The position numbers and the translations under genes were made by a program. Below, piece after piece: positions 26,032 through 34,171 of a stretch of DNA of 64,000 bases (its first letter is position 1; each line of letters begins with the position of its first letter). The DNA is from Scleromatobacter sp964418745. GTDB taxonomy: Bacteria > Pseudomonadota > Gammaproteobacteria > Burkholderiales > Burkholderiaceae_C. The stretch covers positions 62,001-126,000 of the forward strand of contig CAYQMX010000010.1 of the NCBI GenBank assembly GCA_964418745.1. Direction: 5' to 3'. The notes beneath the pieces were generated by a model, which did no database searches, was not told the origin of the DNA, and was given only the letters and a program-made list of their open reading frames with translations.

Positions 26032-26351
26032 TTGACGGATCCAGGCGTACCTCGCAGCGCGTCCTGAGCGAAGTACGCCGCCGCTTTTTTTACGATGTCG
26101 CGTTCCATTCGCAGCCGGGCGTTCTCCGCCCTCAACCGCGCCAGCTCCATCTGCTCGGGCGTCACCCTGGCGATCTTCGCTTCATCGCTCAGCTCGCCCT
26201 TCGCGTCGAGTCGCACCCAGTTGGCCAGGCTACTCTTCGGCATGGACAGAACGCGGGCGACCTCGGCAACCGAGCGCCCCGTCTTCACTTGCCGAACCGC
26301 CTCCAGCTGGAACTCGAGGGTGTACCTGCTGCGTACCTGTTTGGCCTTCAT
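26028..26351 (-). CDS. IS3-family transposase OrfA
   Basis: The product has 107 residues from the ATG at 26351 (MKAKQVRSRYTLEFQLEAVR), preceded by GGGAG. The N-terminal helix-turn-helix is SVAEVARVLSMPKSSLANWV. The C-terminal leucine-zipper region is MELARLRAENARLRMERDIV, needed for multimerisation. An upstream in-frame ATG at 26387 is possible but lies almost at the element end. The frame carries an A7 slippery run near codon 88. Confidence 0.88.
   Translation of the reverse strand: MKAKQVRSRYTLEFQLEAVRQVKTGRSVAEVARVLSMPKSSLANWVRLDAKGELSDEAKIARVTPEQMELARLRAENARLRMERDIVKKAAAYFAQDALRGTPGSVK
26085..26091 (-). promoter_or_regulatory. Programmed -1 frameshift site (A7G) in the IS3 element
   Basis: The minus strand reads GTA AAA AAA GCG. 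Slipping back one base gives AAA AAA AGC, and the new frame is open straight into orfB with no stop. This is the standard IS3-family signal for the OrfAB transposase. Confidence 0.75.
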
Positions 26352-26410
26352 TTCTCGCTCCCTCACGATGCGAGCTAAGGACTCCATTTTGCAGGGGCAA
26401 GGTCAGGTCT

Positions 26411-26663
26411 CGGAACGACTCGAAGCGGCGCCCCGGACATCGGCGCCGATCTCCGCACCGTCGCTCGCCAAGCAGTCGAAGCGACGCCCGCTCGGGCGCG
26501 CGCCACTGCCCATGCCCATGCCCAAGGCGCCGGAGTCCGAATTCCGGCCCCCGCGCACGCCAGTTCGCGCCGGTCGCGCCGATCGGTTCGGCTGGCTCTT
26601 GACGGTGTTCAGATCGCGGGCCTGAACTGGCGCTCGGGCCGCGTGACGACGCCCGGGGGTTGA
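26411..26663 (+). other. No gene recognised
   Basis: This stretch of about 250 bases lies between the right end of the IS3 element and the stop of the PF04392-type binding-protein gene. I see no coding character, terminator or repeat that I can support. Confidence 0.4.
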
Positions 26664-27650
26664 TCAGTAGACGACGTCTGCGCGCCGCACGACAGCGGCA
26701 GCGATGCGAGTCGCCTCGCTGGGAGCATCGGTTCGTACGGACAGCACAAAGCGCTGCGGCGTCTCGATGGGGATCGAGCCGGCGTCTTCGCCGAGGCAAA
26801 CTCGATACACGAGATCCGCAAGTGCGTCGAAGACGAAGGAGCCGTCCTGTTCGTATGCAAACAGCGCACCTCGGCTCACCTCATGACCCGTCGAATGAAT
26901 CGCCGGCTTGTTCATGCGTCGCAGGTGGAAGATGATCCTGTCCTCGGCGAGGTAGGCGACGTAGGTGGGCGGGACATACCAGGCATCGAAGCGCGCCGAC
27001 TCGGCACTCGTCATGAGGACGTCCACGTCGGCCGCGTTTTCCGCGTAGACGAGTGTCGCGATCATCCCGTTTCGATGTGCCGCCTGGGCGATTCTGCGCT
27101 CGGGATCATATTCGGCCACCCAGGATCGATCCACCAGTACGGCCACGCTTCGCACTCGTGGGAAGGCGTCGTGCAGGATCTCGAGTCGCTTGTCGTCCAA
27201 CCAGTCGGCCAGCGATATTCCCGTGATCGCGGCCGTTGCCGATCGCATCGATTCACGGATTCCGGAGCGAACCGGATCGACGTAGCTCGAGAAGACAATG
27301 GGGGTGCGACCGGCAAATCGGCGCGCCGCACGTGCCGATACCCCGGTGGGTGTGACGACGACCCACGGCTTTCGATCGATCGCCGCCCGGATCGACCTCG
27401 CAAGCTGCTCTTCGTCGGTGTCGGACCCGTGAACATATTCGACTCGGAAGTCACGGAGCAATTGCGGATGATCGCGCTGCAGTGCGGCGACGAACAGCGT
27501 GAACGAGCGGTCCTGCGCCGCGGTCCAGGAACCGACATAGACGATCGTCGGCCGCGGCCGTGCCGTGCCCATGTCGGCGGCCAAGCCGGCACACAACACG
27601 GCGACCGCGGCAACAAGGACAAATGGACGGGACAAATGGGTAGTGTTCAC
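26664..27650 (-). CDS. ABC-type substrate-binding protein of the PF04392 (ABC_sub_bind) type
   Basis: The product has 328 residues from a GTG at 27650, supported by GGAGG four bases upstream. A signal peptide is visible (FVLVAAVAVLCAGLAADMG). The body matches the two-lobed binding fold of this family: PTIVYVGSWTAAQDRSF, then ARSIRAAIDRKPWVVVTPTG, RTPIVFSSYVDPVRSG, and FDALADLVYRVCLGEDAGSI near the C-terminus. Members often lack a dedicated transporter and sit beside histidine kinases, as here, where a hybrid kinase gene lies 1.4 kb away in the divergent unit. A periplasmic ligand sensor feeding that kinase is a testable inference. Confidence 0.72.
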   Translation of the reverse strand: MNTTHLSRPFVLVAAVAVLCAGLAADMGTARPRPTIVYVGSWTAAQDRSFTLFVAALQRDHPQLLRDFRVEYVHGSDTDEEQLARSIRAAIDRKPWVVVTPTGVSARAARRFAGRTPIVFSSYVDPVRSGIRESMRSATAAITGISLADWLDDKRLEILHDAFPRVRSVAVLVDRSWVAEYDPERRIAQAAHRNGMIATLVYAENAADVDVLMTSAESARFDAWYVPPTYVAYLAEDRIIFHLRRMNKPAIHSTGHEVSRGALFAYEQDGSFVFDALADLVYRVCLGEDAGSIPIETPQRFVLSVRTDAPSEATRIAAAVVRRADVVY

Positions 27651-27726
27651 GCACGCATCCTCCGGATATTCTTGCGACGCGCCATCAGAGGCCTTCGTCC
27701 AACATCCAATCGAGGAGCGTACACGC

Positions 27727-28218
27727 ATGGACACGATCAGTCAGCGGTTCTGCTGGGTCAAGATAGCCCCCAATCCTGCCCTCGCGTCGGCGGCGCCGTC
27801 GCCTAACAAGTCGGCGCAGGCGACGATCGCCCCGCGCCCGGACGCCTCGAAGGTCTGTGATGACCTTCATTCCGACGCGGTAAATCGAGCGCCAGATGCT
27901 CCGGCATTCGGTGCCGAGTCGTCCGCACACCTCGAAACGGGTATGCACCTGACCAGCGGCAATCGCCCACCGGGCGCTCCCGCGGTCAAGCCTCCTCCCG
28001 GGCAGGGTTCGACCGTCACGCAGGCCCGGACTGAAGGCGATCCTGACTTCGTGACGCTGGATCGGATCTACGACGGCGTGCGCAGTAGCGGCACCACGGC
28101 GTCCCTGGCGCCGATGGTCGGATCGCGCGACGACGCCATCGCCTGGCTGACCGGACCCGCCGGAGTGCAGTGGTACGAAGACTCCGTCACCTACTTCCTG
28201 GTGTGCGTCTCCGGATGA
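27727..28218 (+). CDS. Hypothetical protein, 163 residues
   Basis: I do not recognise the family. GAGGAG about 9 bases upstream supports the ATG at 27727. The first 95 residues are low-complexity and probably disordered, rich in Pro, Ala, Ser and Asp. The last 60 are more ordered: DPDFVTLDRIYDGVRSSG, DDAIAWLTGPAGVQWYED, ending VTYFLVCVSG. No signal peptide or membrane helix is obvious. It is the first gene of a likely unit with the PAP2 phosphatase and the hybrid kinase, and diverges from the binding-protein gene by 76 bases. Confidence 0.55.
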   Translation: MDTISQRFCWVKIAPNPALASAAPSPNKSAQATIAPRPDASKVCDDLHSDAVNRAPDAPAFGAESSAHLETGMHLTSGNRPPGAPAVKPPPGQGSTVTQARTEGDPDFVTLDRIYDGVRSSGTTASLAPMVGSRDDAIAWLTGPAGVQWYEDSVTYFLVCVSG

Positions 28219-28226
28219 GCGTGCTG

Positions 28227-28246
28227 CCCGAAAGGTGACTTTCGCG
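28227..28246 (+). repeat. Dispersed near-palindromic repeat, copy 1
   Basis: CCCGAAAGGTGACTTTCGCG begins 9 bases after a stop codon. It matches 46731-46750 at 18 of 20 positions, and its right half matches 39432-39450. The core is a near-palindrome (CGAAAGG..CCTTTCG type). Confidence 0.55.
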
Positions 28247-28310
28247 TAGCGCGCAAGCCACAGAACAGACACGCCTGAATCCACCCTCCCAACGAATCGA
28301 GAGGCCAGAC

Positions 28311-29030
28311 ATGAGCTCGACTTGCACGAACGGTTCCAAATGCTTTTTTCCGGACGGCGACTGGGGCGACGAGTATCGCGGCCAGGGCGACGCCGTGACC
28401 GTCTACCTTCCGCCAGACTGGCGCGCGATCCTCAAACTCGATTCGCCGCCCTGGGCGGAGACGGCGAAGGAATGCGCGGAACTCGAGCGGATGGTGCACT
28501 TGCGCACCCCCGCGAAGCGCGCGGAGATCATCCGGCAGGCGAGTGGCTACGACATCGATGACGTCTGGTCGGTCCAGATGGTCGCCGGCGATCCCGACAA
28601 GCCTGTGCGGCCGGCCGCCAAGGCCGCCGTGCGCGCGCTGCTCGACGACGTCTGGGCGCCGATGTTCTTCTTCAAGACCGTGTACAAGCGCGGACGCCCT
28701 TTCATGTGCTGCGCACAGGAGCTGGATCCGATGTTCAAGCCGGGCGAGCCGTTCTACCCGGCGCATCCGGCCTATCCCAGCGGACATTCCACACAGGCGC
28801 ATGCACTGGCCTATTTCTATGCGCGCCTGCTGCCCCATCGTCGCGACGCCCTCATGGACGCCGCCGGGGCCATTGCGCTCAATCGCGAGATCGCGGGCCT
28901 TCACTATCCCAGCGACTCACGGGCTGGAAAGCAGTTGGCAGAGCAGGTCGTGGACCTGATCTTTCAATCCCCGGAATTCAACGCGATGGCTGAAGAGGCG
29001 AAGCGCGAGTATGAGGCGCCTGCGCCTTGA
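28311..29030 (+). CDS. PAP2-superfamily phosphatase, leaderless
   Basis: The product has 239 residues. The three PAP2/class A acid phosphatase motifs are present: KTVYKRGRPF (K-x6-RP), PAYPSGHSTQAH (PSGH) and REIAGLHYPSDSRAG (SR-x5-H-x3-D variant with the catalytic His). Family enzymes hydrolyse phosphomonoesters or lipid phosphates. No signal peptide is visible, which is unusual for this class, so the site of action is uncertain. Its stop overlaps the TTG start of the hybrid kinase (TTGA), tying phosphatase and kinase to one transcript. Confidence 0.8.
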   Translation: MSSTCTNGSKCFFPDGDWGDEYRGQGDAVTVYLPPDWRAILKLDSPPWAETAKECAELERMVHLRTPAKRAEIIRQASGYDIDDVWSVQMVAGDPDKPVRPAAKAAVRALLDDVWAPMFFFKTVYKRGRPFMCCAQELDPMFKPGEPFYPAHPAYPSGHSTQAHALAYFYARLLPHRRDALMDAAGAIALNREIAGLHYPSDSRAGKQLAEQVVDLIFQSPEFNAMAEEAKREYEAPAP

Positions 29031-31444
29031 ACACCCCGAGTGACCGGCAAACGGCGCGCATCGCGCGCCGAGTCGATCAGGGCCCGCTGTCAGTGACGGA
29101 CGCCCCGCCCGAGCGACCGCTTGCGCGGCGATATGCCGTGCTTGTCTGCGGGGTCTCGTCGATCCTGTTGCTCGTCTCGGGCGCGTCGGAGATGTATTTC
29201 GGCTACCGCGAGGCGCGCGACCACATCGAAGCCGTGCAGGCGGTCCAGGCCCAGGGCGCGGCGCGCGAGATCTCGACCTACCTGGGCTCCATCGAAGGCG
29301 GCATCAGGAATGTCGCCCAGATGCCCTGGGGCAAGCCCGGCTTCGGGCCGCCGGAGCGTCGAGAGGAGTTCTATCGGCTGATGCTGCTCGTGCCGGCGAT
29401 CATCGACTTGCGGGTGGTGGACGGGTCTGCACGCGAGCGCCTCTACGTGTCGAAGCGCGACGGCGACCGCTTCGACTCGCTGCAACCGATCGACGAACCT
29501 GCGCTGGCCCAGGTCTCGGCGGCGAGCCCCGTCCGCCATGGCCGGACCTACTTCCGAGAGGGTCATCTGCCGGCCCTGCGCATCGCCGTGTTCGATGGCA
29601 CGCAAGCCATTGTTGCGACTGTCGATCTGCGCCTGCTCGGTGAAGTGGTCTCGCACATGCATGTGGGGCTGGGCGGACGCGCCTACGTCGTCGATGCCGA
29701 CGGGCTGTTGATCGCGCATCCGCGGCCAACCGACATGCTGCGTCGGATCGACCTGTCTCGTTCCAAAGCCGTCGTGCGCGCGCGCGCCATGGCGTCATCC
29801 GCGACAACCGAGACACGCACCCTGGAGACACTGGACCTGCAGGGCGGCCCTGTCCTCGTGACGGTGACGAGGGTGCCGACGGTCGATTGGCTCGTCTTCG
29901 TCGAGCAGCCACGTGGTGAAGCCCTGGTCCCTGCACTGGCGACGCTCGAGCGCACGTTGCTGCTGATGGCGATCGGCATGGCCCTTGCGATCGCTGCCGG
30001 GCTTCTGTTCGCGCGTCGCATGGCGGCACCGATCATCGCCCTGCGCCGGGCAACACGGCGAATCGCCCAAGGCGACCTGGATTCGCCACTCGAGGTGCAC
30101 AGCCACGACGAGGTCGAGGCCCTCGCCGGAGACTTCAACGAGATGGTGATTCGCCTGCGAGCGTCATACGCCGGACTGGAGGCGAAGGTCGCCGATCGAA
30201 CGGCCAAATTGTCGGAGGCACGCGATACCCTGCAAGCACGGGCCTCGGAAATCGCGACACTGAACGAGCGCCTGGTCGCGCAACTCGGCGAACTCGCGCT
30301 GCGCAAGGATGACGCGGAGCGCGCCAACGCCGCCAAGACCCGATTCCTCGCCACGGCAAGCCATGACCTGAGACAGCCGATGCACTCGATCAGCCTGCTT
30401 GTGGGCGTGTTGGGAGAACGCCTGGGCGGCAGTACGGTGGCGGGGCTCGTGGACAAGATTCAATCGTCCGTCGCCGTGATGGAGCGCTTGTTCGGGAACC
30501 TGCTCGACATCTCGAAGTTGGATGCGGGCGTCGTGCGGCCGCGCATCGAGGAAGTGGATCTCGGCTTCCTGTTGCGCCGCATCGAGCAGACCTGGGGGCC
30601 GCAGGCCGCCGAGCGCGGGCTGCAGCTGCGGGTCAGGGCGGGGTCGATGATCGTGCTCAGCGATCCGACGCTGCTGGAGCGCATCGTCGGCAACCTGGTA
30701 TCGAACGCCATTCGCTACACCTGCAGCGGTGGGGTACTGGTGGCTTGCCGGCCGATGGGCGTCGCTTGTGAGCTGCAGGTCTGGGACACCGGACCGGGTA
30801 TCGAGGAATGCCATCGTCAGTCGATCTTCGAGGAATTCTTTCGTATCGACGCACCGGGCTCCGGCCAGGAAAAGGGCCTTGGCCTCGGCTTGTCCATCGT
30901 TCAACGCGGTGCCGGGATCCTGGGGCATCCCTTGCGCTTGGCGAGCCGGGTGGGCAAGGGATCGTTGTTCGCCGTCACCCTGCCGCGGGTCACGTACCGA
31001 AACGCCATCAGCTACGCAGCCACGACGGATAGCGCTGGCAGCGCAGCAGTCGAAGGAAGTTTCATTGCGATCGTGGACGACGACGAAGACAATCGCCTTG
31101 CGCTCATCGACGTGCTGCTGGGGTGGCGTTGCCACGTCCTGGCAGCCGCGTCGTGCGACGAGATCGTCGAGCTGTCGCGCGATCACCTTCGCGCCCCCGA
31201 CCTGATCATCACCGACTTCCAGCTGGGCGCCGGACACACGGGCTTCGAAGCGATCGAGCACCTGCGGCGACTGTACGACGAGCGGATTCCCGCGCTCGTC
31301 GTGACTGCCAACACCGATGGATTGCTCAGGGCCAGGGCCGAAGCGGCCGCGGCATCGCTGCTTCACAAGCCCATCGGACTGAGTCTCCTGCTCGAGGCCA
31401 TGCTCGCAGCGCGCGCGCCAAGGGCGACCACACGAGACGATTGA
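29027..31444 (+). CDS. Hybrid sensor histidine kinase with periplasmic Cache-type domain
   Basis: The product has 805 residues from a TTG start overlapping the PAP2 stop. Transmembrane segments near residues 37-58 and 313-335 flank a Cache-like sensor (VVDGSARERLYVSKRDGDRF, GLGGRAYVVDADGLLIAHP). HAMP follows (RRIAQGDLDSPLEVHSHDE), then a coiled coil. The dimerisation domain has phospho-acceptor His446 (ATASHDLRQPMHS). The ATPase domain shows LVSNAIRYT, DTGPGIEE and KGLGLGLSIV. The C-terminal receiver has Asp730 (LIITDFQLGAG). The convergent LuxR-type regulator gene is a likely partner. Confidence 0.88.
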   Translation: MNTPSDRQTARIARRVDQGPLSVTDAPPERPLARRYAVLVCGVSSILLLVSGASEMYFGYREARDHIEAVQAVQAQGAAREISTYLGSIEGGIRNVAQMPWGKPGFGPPERREEFYRLMLLVPAIIDLRVVDGSARERLYVSKRDGDRFDSLQPIDEPALAQVSAASPVRHGRTYFREGHLPALRIAVFDGTQAIVATVDLRLLGEVVSHMHVGLGGRAYVVDADGLLIAHPRPTDMLRRIDLSRSKAVVRARAMASSATTETRTLETLDLQGGPVLVTVTRVPTVDWLVFVEQPRGEALVPALATLERTLLLMAIGMALAIAAGLLFARRMAAPIIALRRATRRIAQGDLDSPLEVHSHDEVEALAGDFNEMVIRLRASYAGLEAKVADRTAKLSEARDTLQARASEIATLNERLVAQLGELALRKDDAERANAAKTRFLATASHDLRQPMHSISLLVGVLGERLGGSTVAGLVDKIQSSVAVMERLFGNLLDISKLDAGVVRPRIEEVDLGFLLRRIEQTWGPQAAERGLQLRVRAGSMIVLSDPTLLERIVGNLVSNAIRYTCSGGVLVACRPMGVACELQVWDTGPGIEECHRQSIFEEFFRIDAPGSGQEKGLGLGLSIVQRGAGILGHPLRLASRVGKGSLFAVTLPRVTYRNAISYAATTDSAGSAAVEGSFIAIVDDDEDNRLALIDVLLGWRCHVLAAASCDEIVELSRDHLRAPDLIITDFQLGAGHTGFEAIEHLRRLYDERIPALVVTANTDGLLRARAEAAAASLLHKPIGLSLLLEAMLAARAPRATTRDD

Positions 31445-31469
31445 ATCGAGCGAGGCCTGCCGCCCGAGG

Positions 31470-32177
31470 TCATCGGTCCGGCGGATCGTCGAACCGCAGT
31501 CCGATGCGTGCCGCAGCCAGCACGGCCTGCGTGCGCGTCGTGACGTTCAAGGCGCGAAGCACGGCGGACGTGTGCGCCTTGACCGTGCTCGCGGACAGTG
31601 CGAGGTCGCGACTGATCAACTTGGCAGACTTGCCCTGAAGGATTTGATAGAGAACGTCGGCCTGCCTGGGCGTCAGGCCGAGATCCGCGGGCCGACGCCC
31701 CGCGGAAACGGGCTCGAGGCGCTGGGTTGCAAGCGCAGGCACGCTCGCCAGCGCCGAGACCGGGGTCGCAGAGTCGCGATTGCCCAAGAAGACGGACGGT
31801 GGCAGGTAGACCCCTTTGGCCAGGATGAGTCGCAACGCACCCACCAGGACGGCAGAAGACGAGCTCTTCGGGACGAAGCCCATGGCGCCGGCATCGAGCG
31901 CGTCGAGAACGGTTTGCATATCGTCCGATGACGACAGTGCGACGGTGGGAGTCTGGGGATGGGTCTGCCGCAGTCGCCTCAAACCATCGAGCCCTTGCAT
32001 GCCCGGCAGGACCAGGTCGATCAGCACGAGGTCCGCCGCACCGTGCTTTTCCAGCAGCAAGAAGGCGTCCTCGCAACTGCCGGCTTCCCAGACTTCAAGC
32101 GGTTCGACAAGAGGCTGCAGGAGCAGCGCAACGCCTTCGCGAAACATGGCGTGATCGTCGATCAGTAGGACTTTCAT
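31470..32177 (-). CDS. LuxR/NarL-type response regulator
   Basis: The product has 235 residues. The receiver starts MKVLLIDDHAMFREG, with phospho-acceptor Asp54 (LVLIDLVLPGM) and conserved Lys104 (GFVPKSSSS). A linker of about 45 residues leads to a C-terminal LuxR helix-turn-helix (GLTPRQADVLYQILQGKSAK, ASTVKAHTSAVLRALNV). It ends 25 bases from the convergent hybrid kinase gene. It probably takes phosphate from that kinase or from a kinase outside the window. Targets may include the divergent exported-protein and phosphoesterase genes at 32.3-35.6 kb. Confidence 0.9.
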   Translation of the reverse strand: MKVLLIDDHAMFREGVALLLQPLVEPLEVWEAGSCEDAFLLLEKHGAADLVLIDLVLPGMQGLDGLRRLRQTHPQTPTVALSSSDDMQTVLDALDAGAMGFVPKSSSSAVLVGALRLILAKGVYLPPSVFLGNRDSATPVSALASVPALATQRLEPVSAGRRPADLGLTPRQADVLYQILQGKSAKLISRDLALSASTVKAHTSAVLRALNVTTRTQAVLAAARIGLRFDDPPDR

Positions 32178-32348
32178 CGGATGGCGCTCCTCACGCGACG
32201 ATCTTATCGCCCGGGTGCGGTCGCCACCTCATCCCGGTGGGCTGCCCATCTGGCCTGCCCAATTGGCCACTGCACAAGTCGCGGACCCGATGCTGCAATC
32301 CATCGGACTCAACGTCGATGTTCATTCAGTCACTCGGGAGTAACGATC

Positions 32349-33356
32349 ATGCAACGACTCATGGTTTCGCAATTGCTGTGCTTGATGATCCTGTTGCCGT
32401 GCAAGAGCGCATTGGCCGACAGCCCCGCGGCGATCAATCCCGCGGACTACACCGCGCCCGTCTGTCCGAGCAACTACAGCCCACCCAAGGCCGGTGTGTG
32501 CGCGCCTGACGTGGCAGCCATCAATGCGCTCTCGGAGACCGCCTGCACCGGCGCCGGGGTCGCCTTCAAGGCCGCCAGCGCTGCAGCACCCGCGTCGTGC
32601 GTGCCGAGCACGCCCACCCCTGTGCCGCAATGCAAGGACTTGTCAGGCTATACGGCGACCCTGTCGAACGGCGCTTGCACGTACAACAAGACAAACGTGT
32701 CCTCCGGCAGCGGCGACTATATCGGCGACTGTTTCACGATCAGCACGATTCCGCCGGGCAGCAATCTGCTCAGGCAGGTGTACTTCGCCTCCGGGCAAAA
32801 GAACCTGGACAACGGCGATCGCGACCTCACGTTGATAGGCGCGAAGAAGCCATGGTGGAGTCCGAGCTGCGTGCCCGATCCAGATTCGACTTCCGGCGAG
32901 ACTCAGGTCTCCGCGGGCAAGTTGGTCGAAGCGGGCGCAACGCGCGTGGGCTACACGTACGGGGCGCTGACCATGCCGTACAAGTACTATCCCGGCACGA
33001 AGACGTTCGTCGCCGATGCGCCGATAGGCGCCTACGTGGGCCTGCGCCGCGGCCAGGCCGGAAGCGGATATACCCTCGCCTTGGCCTTCACATTGAGCAG
33101 CGTGAAGGCCAACACCGTCGATCCCAAGACGCTCGTCGACGGCAAGCCCACCGTGACCGGAACGACCGACGTCGCGGCCATCTCCTTGGCCGCCGGGATG
33201 ATGTTCGACATCTTGAAGTCGCCGTCGGGAAGGCCGTTCAAGGCCGGGCTGTTTTTCGGCGTGGATCGAGTCAGCAAGTCGCCCACGGTGTCCTTCCCGC
33301 AAAACGGAAAGCCCTGGTTTGCGCTTCAACTGGGCTACGACTTCACGGACAACTGA
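32349..33356 (+). CDS. Exported protein of unknown function, 335 residues
   Basis: I do not recognise the family. The leader MQRLMVSQLLCLMILLPCKS with cleavage near SALADS is a clear signal peptide, and GGGAG precedes the ATG at 32349. The first 100 mature residues are rich in Cys and Pro (PVCPSNYSPPKAGVCAPD, PQCKDLSGYTATLSNGACTY). The C-terminal half alternates polar and hydrophobic residues and ends PWFALQLGYDFTDN. That is consistent with an outer-membrane beta-barrel, though the last residue is Asn rather than aromatic. It starts about 170 bases from the divergent LuxR-type gene. Confidence 0.65.
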   Translation: MQRLMVSQLLCLMILLPCKSALADSPAAINPADYTAPVCPSNYSPPKAGVCAPDVAAINALSETACTGAGVAFKAASAAAPASCVPSTPTPVPQCKDLSGYTATLSNGACTYNKTNVSSGSGDYIGDCFTISTIPPGSNLLRQVYFASGQKNLDNGDRDLTLIGAKKPWWSPSCVPDPDSTSGETQVSAGKLVEAGATRVGYTYGALTMPYKYYPGTKTFVADAPIGAYVGLRRGQAGSGYTLALAFTLSSVKANTVDPKTLVDGKPTVTGTTDVAAISLAAGMMFDILKSPSGRPFKAGLFFGVDRVSKSPTVSFPQNGKPWFALQLGYDFTDN

Positions 33357-33368
33357 GGTGCGCTGCGA

Positions 33369-33408
33369 GACTCTCTGGCTTCACGCCGCCTAGGTGGGGC
33401 GGAGAGTC
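33369..33408 (+). other. Intergenic stem-loop
   Basis: GACTCTC (33369-33375) and GAGAGTC (33402-33408) form a perfect 7-bp stem. Inside it, CCGCC (33386-33390) can pair with GGCGG (33398-33402). There is no U-tract. It lies between two exported/membrane-protein genes and could modulate the ratio of their products. Confidence 0.4.
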
Positions 33409-33448
33409 CGCGAGTTGCGGTATCCCTTCAACGTCAAGGTAGGGCATC

Positions 33449-34108
33449 ATGAATTGCATTGCTGTCGCCACAAGAGTTTTCCTGTCGATCTGCCTCGCGG
33501 CACTCGCAACCACGGTTTTTCCGGCTTGGGCCGTGCCTGCCGACGCCGAGGCTGCGTCGCAGCCTGCCAGCGGCGTCGCCACGTCCGTCAAGGACTCCCC
33601 GACCAAGGTCCCGACAACGACCGGCACGGCGCACGACATCGTCGCGACCGGTGCCGCGCCATGCGCAAGTGGCCAGTGCGAGTCGACATCGGCGGCAAGA
33701 ACATACGTCGGATGGGGTGCGCTTGCAATCGTCCTGGCGCTCTTCGTGGCAGTCATCATCTGGACGACCCGGGGACTCTCCCAGAATATCAACGACAACA
33801 AGTGGTCTCTCGCGCGAGCGATGTCGGAAGAGGTCCAGTTCACGTCCACCACCGGCAATCCAGCGGTCACGACATCCGAGACGAAGCTGATCTCCAGCAG
33901 CAGCCGGTTGATCGCCTACGTCGGCCTGCTCCTCATCGGAAGCGGATATGCGGGGCTCATGTTCGTCATGATCTACGACTACGCAACCTGCGCGAAGATT
34001 CCTGACCTCACCAACGCGAGCGACTTCCTGAAGACCGGCCTCGTCCTGTTTGCGCCGTATGCTGTCAACCAGGCCAAGGCCGCGATCTCCAGCCTCGGCA
34101 AGAGCTGA
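33449..34108 (+). CDS. Membrane protein of unknown function with signal peptide
   Basis: The product has 219 residues. It has a signal peptide (VFLSICLAALATTVFPAWAV), then a Ser/Thr/Ala-rich linker with a Cys pair (APCASGQCES). A transmembrane helix (VGWGALAIVLALFVAVIIW) and a polar middle region of about 50 residues follow. A second helix (LIAYVGLLLIGSGYAGLMFV) is followed by a moderately hydrophobic C-terminus. I know no family for it. It is flanked by the exported protein upstream and the PLC-like phosphoesterase 63 bases downstream on the same strand, so the three may form one unit. Confidence 0.62.
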   Translation: MNCIAVATRVFLSICLAALATTVFPAWAVPADAEAASQPASGVATSVKDSPTKVPTTTGTAHDIVATGAAPCASGQCESTSAARTYVGWGALAIVLALFVAVIIWTTRGLSQNINDNKWSLARAMSEEVQFTSTTGNPAVTTSETKLISSSSRLIAYVGLLLIGSGYAGLMFVMIYDYATCAKIPDLTNASDFLKTGLVLFAPYAVNQAKAAISSLGKS

Positions 34109-34171
34109 GCCACGTGGCGGGCTCGCACCGGGTGCGGGCGATTCAAATGCAAACCACAAAAGGAGCATTCC

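Larger units (their letters stand above)
25303..26410 (-). mobile_element. IS3-family insertion sequence, 3'-truncated
   Basis: Two overlapping frames, orfA and orfB, give an OrfAB-type transposase on the minus strand. The upstream end is intact in style: about 58 bases before the orfA ATG lies TGACCTTGCCCCTGCAAAA (reverse strand, 26410-26392), a plausible terminal inverted repeat starting TGA. The downstream end is missing. orfB homology stops shortly after the catalytic Glu (SLWG, near 25340), where about 50 residues and the second terminal repeat are expected. The element is therefore probably immobile. Confidence 0.8.

Noticed and set aside
27799..27830. GCCTAAC, as in an integron attC site
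   Set aside because: No inverse-core GTTRRRY at a suitable distance, no second site, no integrase; it lies inside an open reading frame.
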